This document shows positions 8,409 to 15,754 of a stretch of 64,000 nt of DNA, piece by piece. Origin of the DNA: CAZYXZ01 sp964651395 (GTDB lineage: Bacteria > Actinomycetota > Actinomycetes > BP-191); assembly GCA_964651395.1 (NCBI GenBank), contig CAZYXZ010000001.1, positions 68,785 through 132,784 of the forward strand, in the 5' to 3' direction. The stretch's first letter is position 1. Every line of letters begins with the position of its first letter. The notes beneath the pieces were generated by a model. That model saw only the letters and a program-made list of their open reading frames with translations, was not told the DNA's origin and ran no database searches. Made by a program: the position numbers and the translations under genes.

Positions 8409-9328
8409 CGGTGGTCCTCCAGAGCGAGGGGCACCGCCGCGTCAGCGGGAGGGGGCGCGCTGACGCGGCGGAGACGGTGGGCGTGCAAGGACAGAAAGCG
8501 CTCCTGGCTGGGTCGGGTGAGTCCGCCGCTGTTCAGCCAGCCGGCGGTGGCTTTCTGTGCGCGTCCGATCAGTTCGTGCGCGTGGCTGAAGTCGGCCGGG
8601 CTGACGGTGAGCGGGCAGAGCGGGGGCATCACGTGCAGCTCGACGCGGCCGGCGAAGTCGACGACGTCGCGGATCAGTCGTTGCTGGATGAGCAGGCTGA
8701 TCGCGTGCAGCGCCGAGGCGAGTGCGCTTGCGGGTGCGCTACTGAGCGAGCACGCGAAGCCGGCCGGGAGGACGAAGATCCGGTCGGCGCCCAGCTCGAC
8801 CGCTTGGGAGATGGCCGCGTGATCGGCGAGGCCGCCGTCGACGAGCAGCAGCCCGTCGCGTTCGACGGCCGGGAGGATTCCGGGGATGGCCGCGCTAGCC
8901 AGGACCGCCGAGGGCAGGTCGCCGGAGGAGATCAGCACCTCTTCGCCGGAGAGGATGTTGGTGGCGACCACATGGACCGGCAGCTGGGCCTGGTCGAAGC
9001 GGGTGATCGGCAGCCTCGCGGCGAGGAGGCGGCGTAGCCCGTCGTCGGCGAACAGCGCGTCGCGCGCGCCTCGCAGCGCGTGCAGGTGTCGCAGCGGCTC
9101 GACGGGGAAGACGTCGCGTCGGCGTAGCTGCCGCCACGCCGTGCCCAACTCGTCGAGGCTCTCCCAGCTCAGGCCGTGCGCCGCCATGTAGGCCGCGTTC
9201 AGTGCGCCGGCGCTCGTCCCGATCAGCAGGTCCGGGATGTGGCCGTCGCTGTGCAGCGCGCGCAGCATCCCGACCTGGATCGCGCCGAGGCTGCCGCCGC
9301 CGGAGAGGACGAACGCCGTGGTCATCAC
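8405..9328 (-). CDS. patatin-like phospholipase
   Basis: The product (307 residues from the first of two ATG codons) is a Ser-Asp dyad lipid acyl hydrolase. GGGSLG at 10-15 forms the oxyanion hole, GTSAG holds the nucleophile S39, and DGG at 164-166 holds the aspartate. RssA- and NTE-type cytosolic or membrane-associated bacterial patatins have this compact layout. No signal peptide is visible. The gene lies 11 bases after doxX and overlaps folE. It may remodel phospholipids under stress; the substrate cannot be read from the sequence. Confidence 0.9.
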   Translation of the reverse strand: MMTTAFVLSGGGSLGAIQVGMLRALHSDGHIPDLLIGTSAGALNAAYMAAHGLSWESLDELGTAWRQLRRRDVFPVEPLRHLHALRGARDALFADDGLRRLLAARLPITRFDQAQLPVHVVATNILSGEEVLISSGDLPSAVLASAAIPGILPAVERDGLLLVDGGLADHAAISQAVELGADRIFVLPAGFACSLSSAPASALASALHAISLLIQQRLIRDVVDFAGRVELHVMPPLCPLTVSPADFSHAHELIGRAQKATAGWLNSGGLTRPSQERFLSLHAHRLRRVSAPPPADAAVPLALEDHR

Positions 9329-9339
9329 ACGCCGCCGGG

Positions 9340-9777
9340 TTAGCTGCGGGTCTGGACGGCCGCCGCGAGGCGGGCGAGGGTGAGCGCGGCGAGCATCAGC
9401 CCGAAGTCGCGCAATGCGATGTCGTAGTGCCCGGGGATGAGCAGCAGGTTGACGATGATCCCGCCGAGCCAGGCCGCAACGAGATAGCCGCCGAAGCGCG
9501 GCTTCACCAGCACCACGAGGCCGGCGAGGATCTCCACCACGCCGATGCCGTGCATCGCCTGGTGCGCGGTGCCGGGCAGGATGTCGTTGATCCGCGGCGC
9601 CAAGTAGACCTCCCAGTGCTCGTGGAGCACGTGGGCGAACTTGTCCAGGCCGAACAGCACGGGTGCGACGAAGAAGCCGATGCGCAGCAGCCAGAACGCC
9701 TGGAACGTCGCGTCGTTGCGCAGCCGGTCGGTCGGACGGGCGGACACTGCGGGTACGGAGTGGGTGATCGCGCTCAT
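9340..9777 (-). CDS. DoxX-family membrane protein
   Basis: The 145-residue protein has four predicted membrane helices (about 27-45, 71-90, 96-115 and 120-140) and the family pattern FWLLRIGFFVAPVLFGLDKF. DoxX relatives take part in thiol-linked redox protection in actinobacteria, including a complex with superoxide dismutase in mycobacteria (established for that system). Here a sod gene lies about 0.8 kb away and shares an upstream palindrome with doxX, which supports a common role. This is the first gene of the leftward operon; its ribosome site AAGGAGCCC abuts the palindrome at 9788. Confidence 0.82.
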   Translation of the reverse strand: MSAITHSVPAVSARPTDRLRNDATFQAFWLLRIGFFVAPVLFGLDKFAHVLHEHWEVYLAPRINDILPGTAHQAMHGIGVVEILAGLVVLVKPRFGGYLVAAWLGGIIVNLLLIPGHYDIALRDFGLMLAALTLARLAAAVQTRS

Positions 9778-9787
9778 CGAGGGCTCC

Positions 9788-9817
9788 TTCTAAAGCCGAG
9801 TTGGATGAACGTTAGAA
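9788..9817. promoter_or_regulatory. palindromic operator, TTCTAA-N18-TTAGAA
   Basis: A perfect 6-bp inverted repeat with an 18-base spacer lies between doxX and the divergent regulator gene. A second copy with the same spacing (11281-11310) lies between sod and the DUF2935 gene. The shared parts are TTCTAAAGC, GAG and CGTTAGA. It is a likely operator of the regulator encoded at 9902. Confidence 0.65.
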
Positions 9818-9901
9818 CGCCAGACCTCTTGCGTCAACTCCCATTCGTTTTAGACTGTTCGTGACGGAGCAGGACGTCGACATCACGAGAGGACATGGCT
9901 G

Positions 9902-10624
9902 GTGAGTGAAGGTCGGGCCGCACAGATCGCCGGGGTTGCCTCGTTGGCCGACCCGGTTCGACGGGCGCTTTACGACGCCGTCGTGTCCAGCTCCGACGCG
10001 CTGTCGCGGGAGCAGGCGGCCGTCGCCGCCGACGTGCCCCGAGGGACCGCCGCGTTTCACCTGGACAAGCTGGTGGCCGAAGGCTTGCTCGATGTCGAGT
10101 ACCGGCGGCTGACCGGCCGCACCGGGCCGGGCGCGGGGAGGCCCGCGAAGCTCTACCGACGCTCAGCCCGGGAGATCGCGTTCAGCGTTCCGCCGCGACG
10201 CTACGACCTAGCCGGTCGCCTGCTTGCCGAGGCCGTGGACGCGGCGAGCACCACCCGGGTCGACGTGCGGACGGCGTTGGCCAAGCAGGCTCGGGCGTTC
10301 GGCGTGCGACTCGCTCGACAGGTCCGTGCCGGCGTGGGCGCCCGCGCTTCCCGCGCGAAGGTGCTGCGGGCCGTGCATGAGGTGCTCGAGGAGCACGGCT
10401 TCGAGCCGCGTTTGGAATCGGCGCGCACCGTGCTGGGCAACTGCCCGTTCCATTCCCTCGCCGCTGAGCACACGTCGCTGGTCTGCGGGATGAACCTCGA
10501 CCTGATGAGCGGCCTCGCGGACAGCGTGGACGCCGGGCTGTGTGCGCGGCTCGACCCGGCGGCGGGGCGCTGCTGCGTGGTTCTCGACGCGCAGCGCTCC
10601 CGCCCGTCCCGGAAGTCCGCCTAG
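9902..10624 (+). CDS. winged-helix regulator with a C-terminal cysteine cluster (SufR-like)
   Basis: Residues 10-75 form a winged helix (ADPVRRALYDAV, then SREQAAVAADVPRGTAAFHLDKLVAEGLL). The C-terminal half has cysteines at 181, 195, 214, 224 and 225, in NCPFHSLA, LVCGMNLD and GLCARLDPAAGRCC. This resembles SufR-type iron-sulfur sensors and related regulators, but the cysteine spacing differs from the classical SufR pattern. It should sense redox state or iron through a bound cluster or metal and control the adjoining doxX and sod operons. The start is GTG at 9902. Its stop overlaps the stop of the convergent sod gene. Confidence 0.75.
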   Translation: MSEGRAAQIAGVASLADPVRRALYDAVVSSSDALSREQAAVAADVPRGTAAFHLDKLVAEGLLDVEYRRLTGRTGPGAGRPAKLYRRSAREIAFSVPPRRYDLAGRLLAEAVDAASTTRVDVRTALAKQARAFGVRLARQVRAGVGARASRAKVLRAVHEVLEEHGFEPRLESARTVLGNCPFHSLAAEHTSLVCGMNLDLMSGLADSVDAGLCARLDPAAGRCCVVLDAQRSRPSRKSA

Positions 10625-11241
10625 ACCAGGACGAGGTCGGCGCTGCGGGCAGCGACGAGTCGGCGCTCCACATCGGCCCAGTTCACGACGTTCCACACCG
10701 CTTCGAGGTAGTCGCTCTTCCTGTTCTCGTACTGCAGGTAGTACGCGTGCTCCCACGCGTCGATGGCCAGCAGCGGGATGGTGCCCTGCCCGTGGTTGCC
10801 CTGGTGGTCATAGACCTGCTGCACCACGAGGCGCGCTGCGGTCGGCTCCCAGGACGCGAGCGCCCAGCCGCTGCCTTGGACGGTCGCTGCCGCCTCGACC
10901 ATCTGCCGGCGGAAAGCAGCGAAGCCGCCGAAAGTGCTACCGACCAGTTCGGCGGTCACGCCCGTCGGTTCGCCGCCGCCGTCGGGGGAGAGGTTGGTCC
11001 AGAAGATCGAGTGCAGCACGTGACCCGAGACATGGAACGCCAGGTTCTTCTCCAGCATCGAGATGCTCGCGAAGTCATCCCGGCCGCGCGCGTCGTGCAG
11101 CTTCTCCAGCGCGGTGTTCGCGCCCTTGACGTACGCGGCGTGGTGCTTGCCATGGTGCAGCTCCATGATCCGTGCGCTCAGGTGCGGCTCGAGCGCAGCA
11201 TGGTCGTAGGCGAGATCGGGAAGCGCGTAAAGATCGGTCAT
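10621..11241 (-). CDS. sodA: superoxide dismutase (Fe/Mn type)
   Basis: The enzyme disproportionates superoxide to oxygen and peroxide in the cytoplasm. The four metal ligands are H29 (ELHHGKHHAAYV), H77 (GHVLHSIFW), D161 and H165 (DAWEHAYYLQY). The length of 206 residues is normal. Sequence alone does not separate Fe from Mn use, so sodA is a family-level symbol. The upstream region carries the same palindrome as the doxX promoter. The 3' end overlaps the regulator gene tail to tail by three bases. Confidence 0.95.
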   Translation of the reverse strand: MTDLYALPDLAYDHAALEPHLSARIMELHHGKHHAAYVKGANTALEKLHDARGRDDFASISMLEKNLAFHVSGHVLHSIFWTNLSPDGGGEPTGVTAELVGSTFGGFAAFRRQMVEAAATVQGSGWALASWEPTAARLVVQQVYDHQGNHGQGTIPLLAIDAWEHAYYLQYENRKSDYLEAVWNVVNWADVERRLVAARSADLVLV

Positions 11242-11280
11242 GGGTGCCTCCGCATCCGGTCGATGGAAAAGCTGCTTCAG

Positions 11281-11310
11281 TTCTAAAGCAGAGCATATAC
11301 GGCGTTAGAG
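11281..11310. promoter_or_regulatory. palindromic operator, TTCTAA-N18-TTAGAG
   Basis: This is the second copy of the 30-bp element found at 9788-9817, in the divergent region between sod (start 11241) and the DUF2935 gene (start 11364). The outer arms and 18-base spacing are conserved while the middle differs, as expected for a dimeric repressor site. Confidence 0.65.
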
Positions 11311-11363
11311 TGGGGAGGCTGAGCTGTACCCCCCGGGGGATGTCGATCCGGAAGGAGCCCGTG

Positions 11364-12233
11364 ATGGCCACCTCATCGAAGCCGTTCCACACCTATACCC
11401 GTGGTGGCGGGAAAAAGCTCGAGGCGCCCTACGAGAAGCCGGTTGTGGTGCCCAACGAGCAAGACCGCAGCGTCGCCCACCATGCGTGGGCTGACGCCCG
11501 GTTCGCCACCGACATCATGAGCGAGCACGCGCTGTTCTTCGCGCTGCTGATGCCCGTCGAGCTGGCCGCCACCCAGCGGCAGCAGGCGTTGGAGTTCCAC
11601 GAGCGGTTCGGCGCGCTGACCGAGCGGATCGGCGCCGCCGGCCCACCAGAGCCGGGGGAAACCGCCGCGTTCTGCAAGAGCGTCGTGGAGGCGTTCAAGC
11701 CGTTCATCGAATACAAGGCGACCCTCGGCGTCGCACAGCGAGAGGGCACCCTTCGCAGCCTGGTCTGGCCGCTGTTCTTCGACCACACGCGCCACGAGGC
11801 GGAGCGCTGGTCGCGCCGGCTCACCCAGCTCGCCGGCGGCGACAGCGAGTTCGACCGCGATGAGGTGGTGCCGTTCTGGGCGGAGATCATGGACGAGCAC
11901 TGCCGCTTCGTCGCCCACCTGCTCGACCCGGAGGAGTTCAAGCTCATCGAGACGGCGCTCGCCACCAGCGCGGTGTTCTCAGGACTCAACGGCAGTGTGG
12001 CCGGATCCGCCAAGGCGCTCGCCGCGCACCCTGGCGTTGTGGCGAAGGCGATCGTGCATAACCCCGAGCTCGACGAGGTGCTCAGTGCCGCGCGGGAGCT
12101 GCTCGACTTCAAGACCGCTGCGGCCCGCGACATCGAAGCGGGCCGCATCATGAGCATCATCGACCCGCGTCTCGCCGACCATGTTCGTCGCGAAGCACTC
12201 AAGTTCGTCGACGAGCTCAAGCGCAGCCAGTAG
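11364..12233 (+). CDS. DUF2935-like ferritin-type helical protein
   Basis: The ATG at 11364 follows GGAAGGAG with good spacing, giving 289 residues. The protein is all-helical, with two related halves. The first has WADARFATDIMSEHALFFALLMP and the second has FWAEIMDEHCRFVAHLLDPEE, each carrying an E-x-H-type motif that could bind a di-metal centre. DUF2935 proteins are known mainly from Firmicutes and have no settled function. The shared palindrome with sod and doxX suggests a role in metal or peroxide handling; this is an inference. Confidence 0.7.
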   Translation: MATSSKPFHTYTRGGGKKLEAPYEKPVVVPNEQDRSVAHHAWADARFATDIMSEHALFFALLMPVELAATQRQQALEFHERFGALTERIGAAGPPEPGETAAFCKSVVEAFKPFIEYKATLGVAQREGTLRSLVWPLFFDHTRHEAERWSRRLTQLAGGDSEFDRDEVVPFWAEIMDEHCRFVAHLLDPEEFKLIETALATSAVFSGLNGSVAGSAKALAAHPGVVAKAIVHNPELDEVLSAARELLDFKTAAARDIEAGRIMSIIDPRLADHVRREALKFVDELKRSQ

Positions 12234-12256
12234 CGAGCTACGAGGGAGGCCAGGCC

Positions 12257-12559
12257 ATGGCGGTCGGCGAGGTCATCGGACTTGCCGGCGCTGGCCTGGC
12301 CGGCCTCGCCTACGTCCCGCAGATCAGCCACATGGTGCGCGAACGGTGCGTCGCAGGGATCAGCCGTCCTGCGTTCCTCACCTGGCTGGTCGCATCCGCA
12401 CTCGTCCTCGTCAGTGCGGTCATCGCCGGCAGCATGGTGTTCATCACGCTGGGCGCGGTGCAGACCGTGGCGACGGCGTTCATCCTCGGCTACGCCATCA
12501 CACACGCCGACTGCTACTGCCCCAGCCACCCACCGGCGGGCTCCACCACATCCGCATAG
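12257..12559 (+). CDS. SemiSWEET/PQ-loop small membrane protein
   Basis: The 100-residue protein has three membrane helices, with GLAYVPQISHMVRERCVAGIS in the first. This PQ-loop motif is typical of SemiSWEET transporters, which work as dimers to pass small sugars or amino acids. A short cysteine-containing tail (DCYCPS) follows the last helix. The gene is 23 bases after the DUF2935 gene in the same direction, with AGGGAGGCC as its ribosome site. The substrate is unknown. Confidence 0.78.
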   Translation: MAVGEVIGLAGAGLAGLAYVPQISHMVRERCVAGISRPAFLTWLVASALVLVSAVIAGSMVFITLGAVQTVATAFILGYAITHADCYCPSHPPAGSTTSA

Positions 12560-12586
12560 GTTGGACGCGGCGGGAGGAGGCCCTAG

Positions 12587-13522
12587 ATGACGTCGGACGC
12601 CCAACGCTGGCCTTCGCTGCCGATCGTGGACTGGGCGGACACCCGCGACACCTTGCAGCTCTACACGCAGGTGGTCGGCAAGGTGCGTCTCGCGAACAGC
12701 ACACACCTCAACCACTGGTGGAACATCCCGCTCTACGTGTCCGCGCGAGGCCTGACAACGTCGCTGATGCCCCATCGAACCGGCCCGGCCTTCCAGATCG
12801 ACTTCGACTTCGTCGATCACCGCCTCGACATCACGACCGTGGCCGGCACATCCCGTTCGCTCGAGCTGCTTCCACGCAGCGTCGCCGACTTTTACGCAAG
12901 AACAATGTTGTTGCTCGACGAGCTTGGTGTCGGGACACAGATCTGGCCAATGCCGGTCGAGATCCCCGGAGCGATCGCGTTCACCGACGACGTCGCGCAT
13001 GCCCACTACGACGCTGACGCGGTGCATCGCTTCTGGCAGGCGCTCGTTGCGATGAACCGCGTGTTCACGGCCTTCCGCGGCCGATTCATCGGCAAGTCCA
13101 GCCCAGTGCACCTGTTCTGGGGATCACTGGACCTCGCGCTGACCCGCTTCTCCGGCCGCACCGCGCCACCACACCCCGGCGGCGCGGCGAACTGCGGCCC
13201 GCACGTGATGTGGGAGGCGTACTCCCATGAGGTGGGCAGCTGCGGGTACTGGCCCGGTCCGCCGGGTGAGGAGGGCGTGTTCTACGCCTACGCCTACCCG
13301 GAGCCACCCGGCTACCGCAGCACCGCCATCGGCGCGGCGGGTGCCCGTTGGGACGACGACCTCGCCGAGTTCGTCCTTCCCTACGAGCTCGTCCGTAGCG
13401 AGCCTGACCCGGACGCGCGGCTCCTCGAGTTCCTGCAGAGCACCTACGAGGCCGCCGCCACGACCGCCCATTGGGACCGCAAGACGCTGGAGCGACAGGA
13501 CGGAGAACCTCACCATGCCTGA
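12587..13522 (+). CDS. DUF5996 family protein
   Basis: The 311-residue protein begins WPSLPIVDWADTRDTLQLYTQVVGKVRLA and continues NHWWNIPLYVSARGLTTSLMP, which is characteristic of DUF5996, a common actinobacterial family of unknown function. It has no signal peptide or membrane segment and carries several conserved histidines and tryptophans (NHWWNIP, VHLFWGS, HVMWEAYSHE). The ribosome site GGGAGGAGG lies just upstream. Its last bases overlap the start of the zinc-finger gene, so translation is coupled. Confidence 0.82.
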   Translation: MTSDAQRWPSLPIVDWADTRDTLQLYTQVVGKVRLANSTHLNHWWNIPLYVSARGLTTSLMPHRTGPAFQIDFDFVDHRLDITTVAGTSRSLELLPRSVADFYARTMLLLDELGVGTQIWPMPVEIPGAIAFTDDVAHAHYDADAVHRFWQALVAMNRVFTAFRGRFIGKSSPVHLFWGSLDLALTRFSGRTAPPHPGGAANCGPHVMWEAYSHEVGSCGYWPGPPGEEGVFYAYAYPEPPGYRSTAIGAAGARWDDDLAEFVLPYELVRSEPDPDARLLEFLQSTYEAAATTAHWDRKTLERQDGEPHHA

Positions 13523-13811
13523 CTCGTGCTCTCACCTCGACACCGTCAACGACGTCGTCCCGTCCAGCGACGGATGTGAGGACTGCCTGGCCATCGGCGG
13601 CCGGTGGGTACACCTGCGGCTGTGCATGCGCTGCGGGCACGTGGGCTGCTGCGATAACTCACCGAACCGGCACGCAACCGCCCACTGGCAGGCCAACCGC
13701 GACCACCCGCTCATCCGCAGCTACGAGCCGGGCGAGGACTGGTGGTGGTGCTACGCCGACGAACTGTTCTTCGATGTGGACGGTGCGCCGTCCTCCCCGT
13801 CGCACCCCTGA
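13515..13811 (+). CDS. UBP-type zinc-finger protein
   Basis: The 98-residue protein is a single ZnF-UBP domain. CSHLD at 4-8, CEDC, CMRCGHVGCCD, then HATAHWQANRDHPLIRSYEPGEDWWWCY give the expected cysteine/histidine set. In eukaryotes this fold binds the ubiquitin C-terminus; bacterial stand-alone copies are common in actinobacteria and unexplained. The ATG at 13515 overlaps the end of the DUF5996 gene. It is placed in a block of oxygenase-related genes. Confidence 0.88.
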   Translation: MPDSCSHLDTVNDVVPSSDGCEDCLAIGGRWVHLRLCMRCGHVGCCDNSPNRHATAHWQANRDHPLIRSYEPGEDWWWCYADELFFDVDGAPSSPSHP

Positions 13812-13827
13812 CCTAAGGAGGCCTCGC

Positions 13828-14166
13828 ATGACCCACAAGCAGATCCTCGATGAGCTCCGCCAGCCCGTGAAGGACCTGCGCGAGCGCATCCCAGCGGTCT
13901 TCGACGGCTATGGCGCGCTCAGCGGCGCAGCACTCGGCGACGGTGCGCTCGACGCGAAGACGAAGGAGCTGATCGCAATTGCCGTCGCGGTCAGCAAGCA
14001 GTGCGACGGCTGCATGGCCTCGCACGCGCGGGGAGCGGCCCGTCGCGGCGCCACCGCCGACGAAGTCGCCGAAGCCCTCGGCGTAGCCATCCTCATGAAC
14101 GGCGGGCCGGGCACAGTGCATGCACCCCGCGCCTTCGAGGCCTTCCTGGAGTTCAGCAGCACGTGA
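13828..14166 (+). CDS. carboxymuconolactone decarboxylase/AhpD-like protein
   Basis: The 112-residue all-helical protein carries CDGCMASHARGAARRGA, the CxxC-x3-H catalytic motif of the AhpD-like group, followed by AEALGVAILMNGGPG. AhpD-type members have thiol-dependent peroxidase or reductase activity; true carboxymuconolactone decarboxylases lack the paired cysteines. The peroxidase-type reading is therefore favoured. Its ribosome site is AAGGAGG, and its stop overlaps the start of the intradiol dioxygenase gene (GTGA). Confidence 0.88.
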   Translation: MTHKQILDELRQPVKDLRERIPAVFDGYGALSGAALGDGALDAKTKELIAIAVAVSKQCDGCMASHARGAARRGATADEVAEALGVAILMNGGPGTVHAPRAFEAFLEFSST

Positions 14167-14825
14167 CCCGCGCAGAACCGGTGACCGCTTCGTTGGCAAT
14201 GCTCCTCACCACCAGCGCGCCATGCGGGCCGTGGGTCGAGCAGGACCTCGGCCCGTATCACCGCGACGAGCAACCGCCGCGCCGCGACGTCGTCGAGGAC
14301 CGTGACGGCGCGCCGCTGCAGCTCGGCATCCGTCTCGCTCACGACGGCGACGCGCCATTGGCGGGGGCGACTGTTGAGATCTGGCAGTGCGACGCCCTCG
14401 GCCGCTACTCCGGGTTCCCGCCGCCCGACGACTCCGCGGTCGTCTCTGCCGGAACCGCGCCCCGCGGCGAGTACCTGCCCGACCAGACTTTTCTCCGTGG
14501 CCGGCAGGTCTGCGATTCCACTGGCATGGTCGAGTTCCACACCATCTACCCCGGCTGGTATCCGGGGCGGACCGTGCACATCCACGTCATGGTCCACGTG
14601 GACGGCCATTCGCTGATCAGCCAGCTGTACTTCCCGGACGAGGTCAGCGATGCCGTCCTCTCCTCGACGCCCTACGCACTGCGGCACCGGCGGGACACGA
14701 TCAACAGCACCGACGAGATCTTCGCGGCCGCGGCGAACCCGGCGCTGCTCGACGTCACCACGACGGGCGATGGTTATCGCGCCACCATCTGCCTCGCCCT
14801 GCCGAGCGGCGGAGCCGTCTCGTGA
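14163..14825 (+). CDS. intradiol ring-cleavage dioxygenase family protein
   Basis: The 220-residue product has the compact beta-fold of protocatechuate/catechol 1,2-type dioxygenases. LAGATVEIWQCDALGRYSGF and the iron-binding region TIYPGWYPGRTVHIHV are visible; the HIH pair and a preceding tyrosine should bind Fe(III). The start is GTG at 14163, overlapping the previous stop. Stand-alone members like this have poorly known substrates. It lies in one translationally coupled run with a pirin and a LigB-type dioxygenase, which suggests oxidation of a phenolic compound. Confidence 0.82.
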   Translation: MTRAEPVTASLAMLLTTSAPCGPWVEQDLGPYHRDEQPPRRDVVEDRDGAPLQLGIRLAHDGDAPLAGATVEIWQCDALGRYSGFPPPDDSAVVSAGTAPRGEYLPDQTFLRGRQVCDSTGMVEFHTIYPGWYPGRTVHIHVMVHVDGHSLISQLYFPDEVSDAVLSSTPYALRHRRDTINSTDEIFAAAANPALLDVTTTGDGYRATICLALPSGGAVS

Positions 14826-15754
14826 GCGGGCCAGTCACCGCCTCCGACGTCGACCCCCAGGCCGAGCCCGCCGGCCCGTCGCCGTCGGTGGTCGAGGTGA
14901 GCGAAAGCCGCGTCAGCCAGGTCGGCGGCTTCTCGGTGCGTCGCGCGCTGCCGCGCCGAGCCCGTCGAACCGTCGGCGCGTGGTGCTTCCTCGACCACAT
15001 GGGCCCTGCGACCGTCGATGAGCGCGGCCTCGGCGTCGCCCCGCACCCGCACATCGGCTTGCAGACCGTCACCTGGCTGCTGGCCGGCGAAGCGCTGCAC
15101 CGCGACTCCCTCGGCACCGAGCAGGTCATCGCTCCCGGTCAGCTCAACCTGATGACCGCCGGCCACGGCGTCGCACACTCCGAAGAGGGCATTGGCCACT
15201 ATCGCGGCGCAATGCACGGCGCCCAGCTGTGGGTTGCCCAACCCGCGCACACGCGAACCGGGGCGGCAGCGTTCGAGCACCACGCCGAGCTGCCGCAAGT
15301 CCAGCTCGGAACGGCGGTCGCCACAGTCCTGGTCGGCGAGCTCGCCGGCGCAACGTCGCCCGCTCGGCGTGACACCGATCATGCGGGCGCAGACCTGGAC
15401 CTTGCCAGGGGCGTGACGACGGTTCCGCTGCGACCCGACTACGAGCACGCTCTGGTAGTGCTGACCGGCGCACTCCTCGTCGACAGCACCGCGGTGAACC
15501 CCGGGCAGCTCGCCTACCTCGGCCGCGGGCGCGACCAGATCGCGCTGGCGACACAGGCGCCGACCCGCGCACTTCTCGTCGGGGGAGTGCCCCTCGAGGA
15601 GCCTGTACTCATGTGGTGGAACTTCGTGGCTCGAACACGCGAGGAAATCAACACGGCCCACCAGGACTGGGCTGCAGGGGCCGAACGCTTCGGCAAGGTC
15701 GACTCCCTGCTGCCCCGCATCGACGTCAGCCCGCCGCCCTGGAGACACCAATGA
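14822..15754 (+). CDS. pirin family protein
   Basis: The 310-residue bicupin has the pirin signature: HPHIGLQTVTWLLAGEALHRDSLG and GHGVAHSEE supply the metal-binding histidines and glutamate of the N-terminal cupin. Some pirins open quercetin as a dioxygenase; others regulate transcription or enzymes. Its place between two other dioxygenase-type genes favours an enzymatic role. The start is GTG at 14822 (GTGA overlap), and the stop overlaps the next ATG. Confidence 0.88.
   Translation: MSGPVTASDVDPQAEPAGPSPSVVEVSESRVSQVGGFSVRRALPRRARRTVGAWCFLDHMGPATVDERGLGVAPHPHIGLQTVTWLLAGEALHRDSLGTEQVIAPGQLNLMTAGHGVAHSEEGIGHYRGAMHGAQLWVAQPAHTRTGAAAFEHHAELPQVQLGTAVATVLVGELAGATSPARRDTDHAGADLDLARGVTTVPLRPDYEHALVVLTGALLVDSTAVNPGQLAYLGRGRDQIALATQAPTRALLVGGVPLEEPVLMWWNFVARTREEINTAHQDWAAGAERFGKVDSLLPRIDVSPPPWRHQ

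Noticed and set aside
9826..9855. CTCTTG-N18-TTAGAC as a third copy of the redox palindrome
   Set aside because: Only part of the left arm matches. The spacing is right, so it is mentioned in a finding but not listed as a site.
11429..13111. 560-codon minus-strand frame opposite DUF2935, PQ-loop and DUF5996 genes
   Set aside because: It crosses three supported genes and has no ribosome site or domain.
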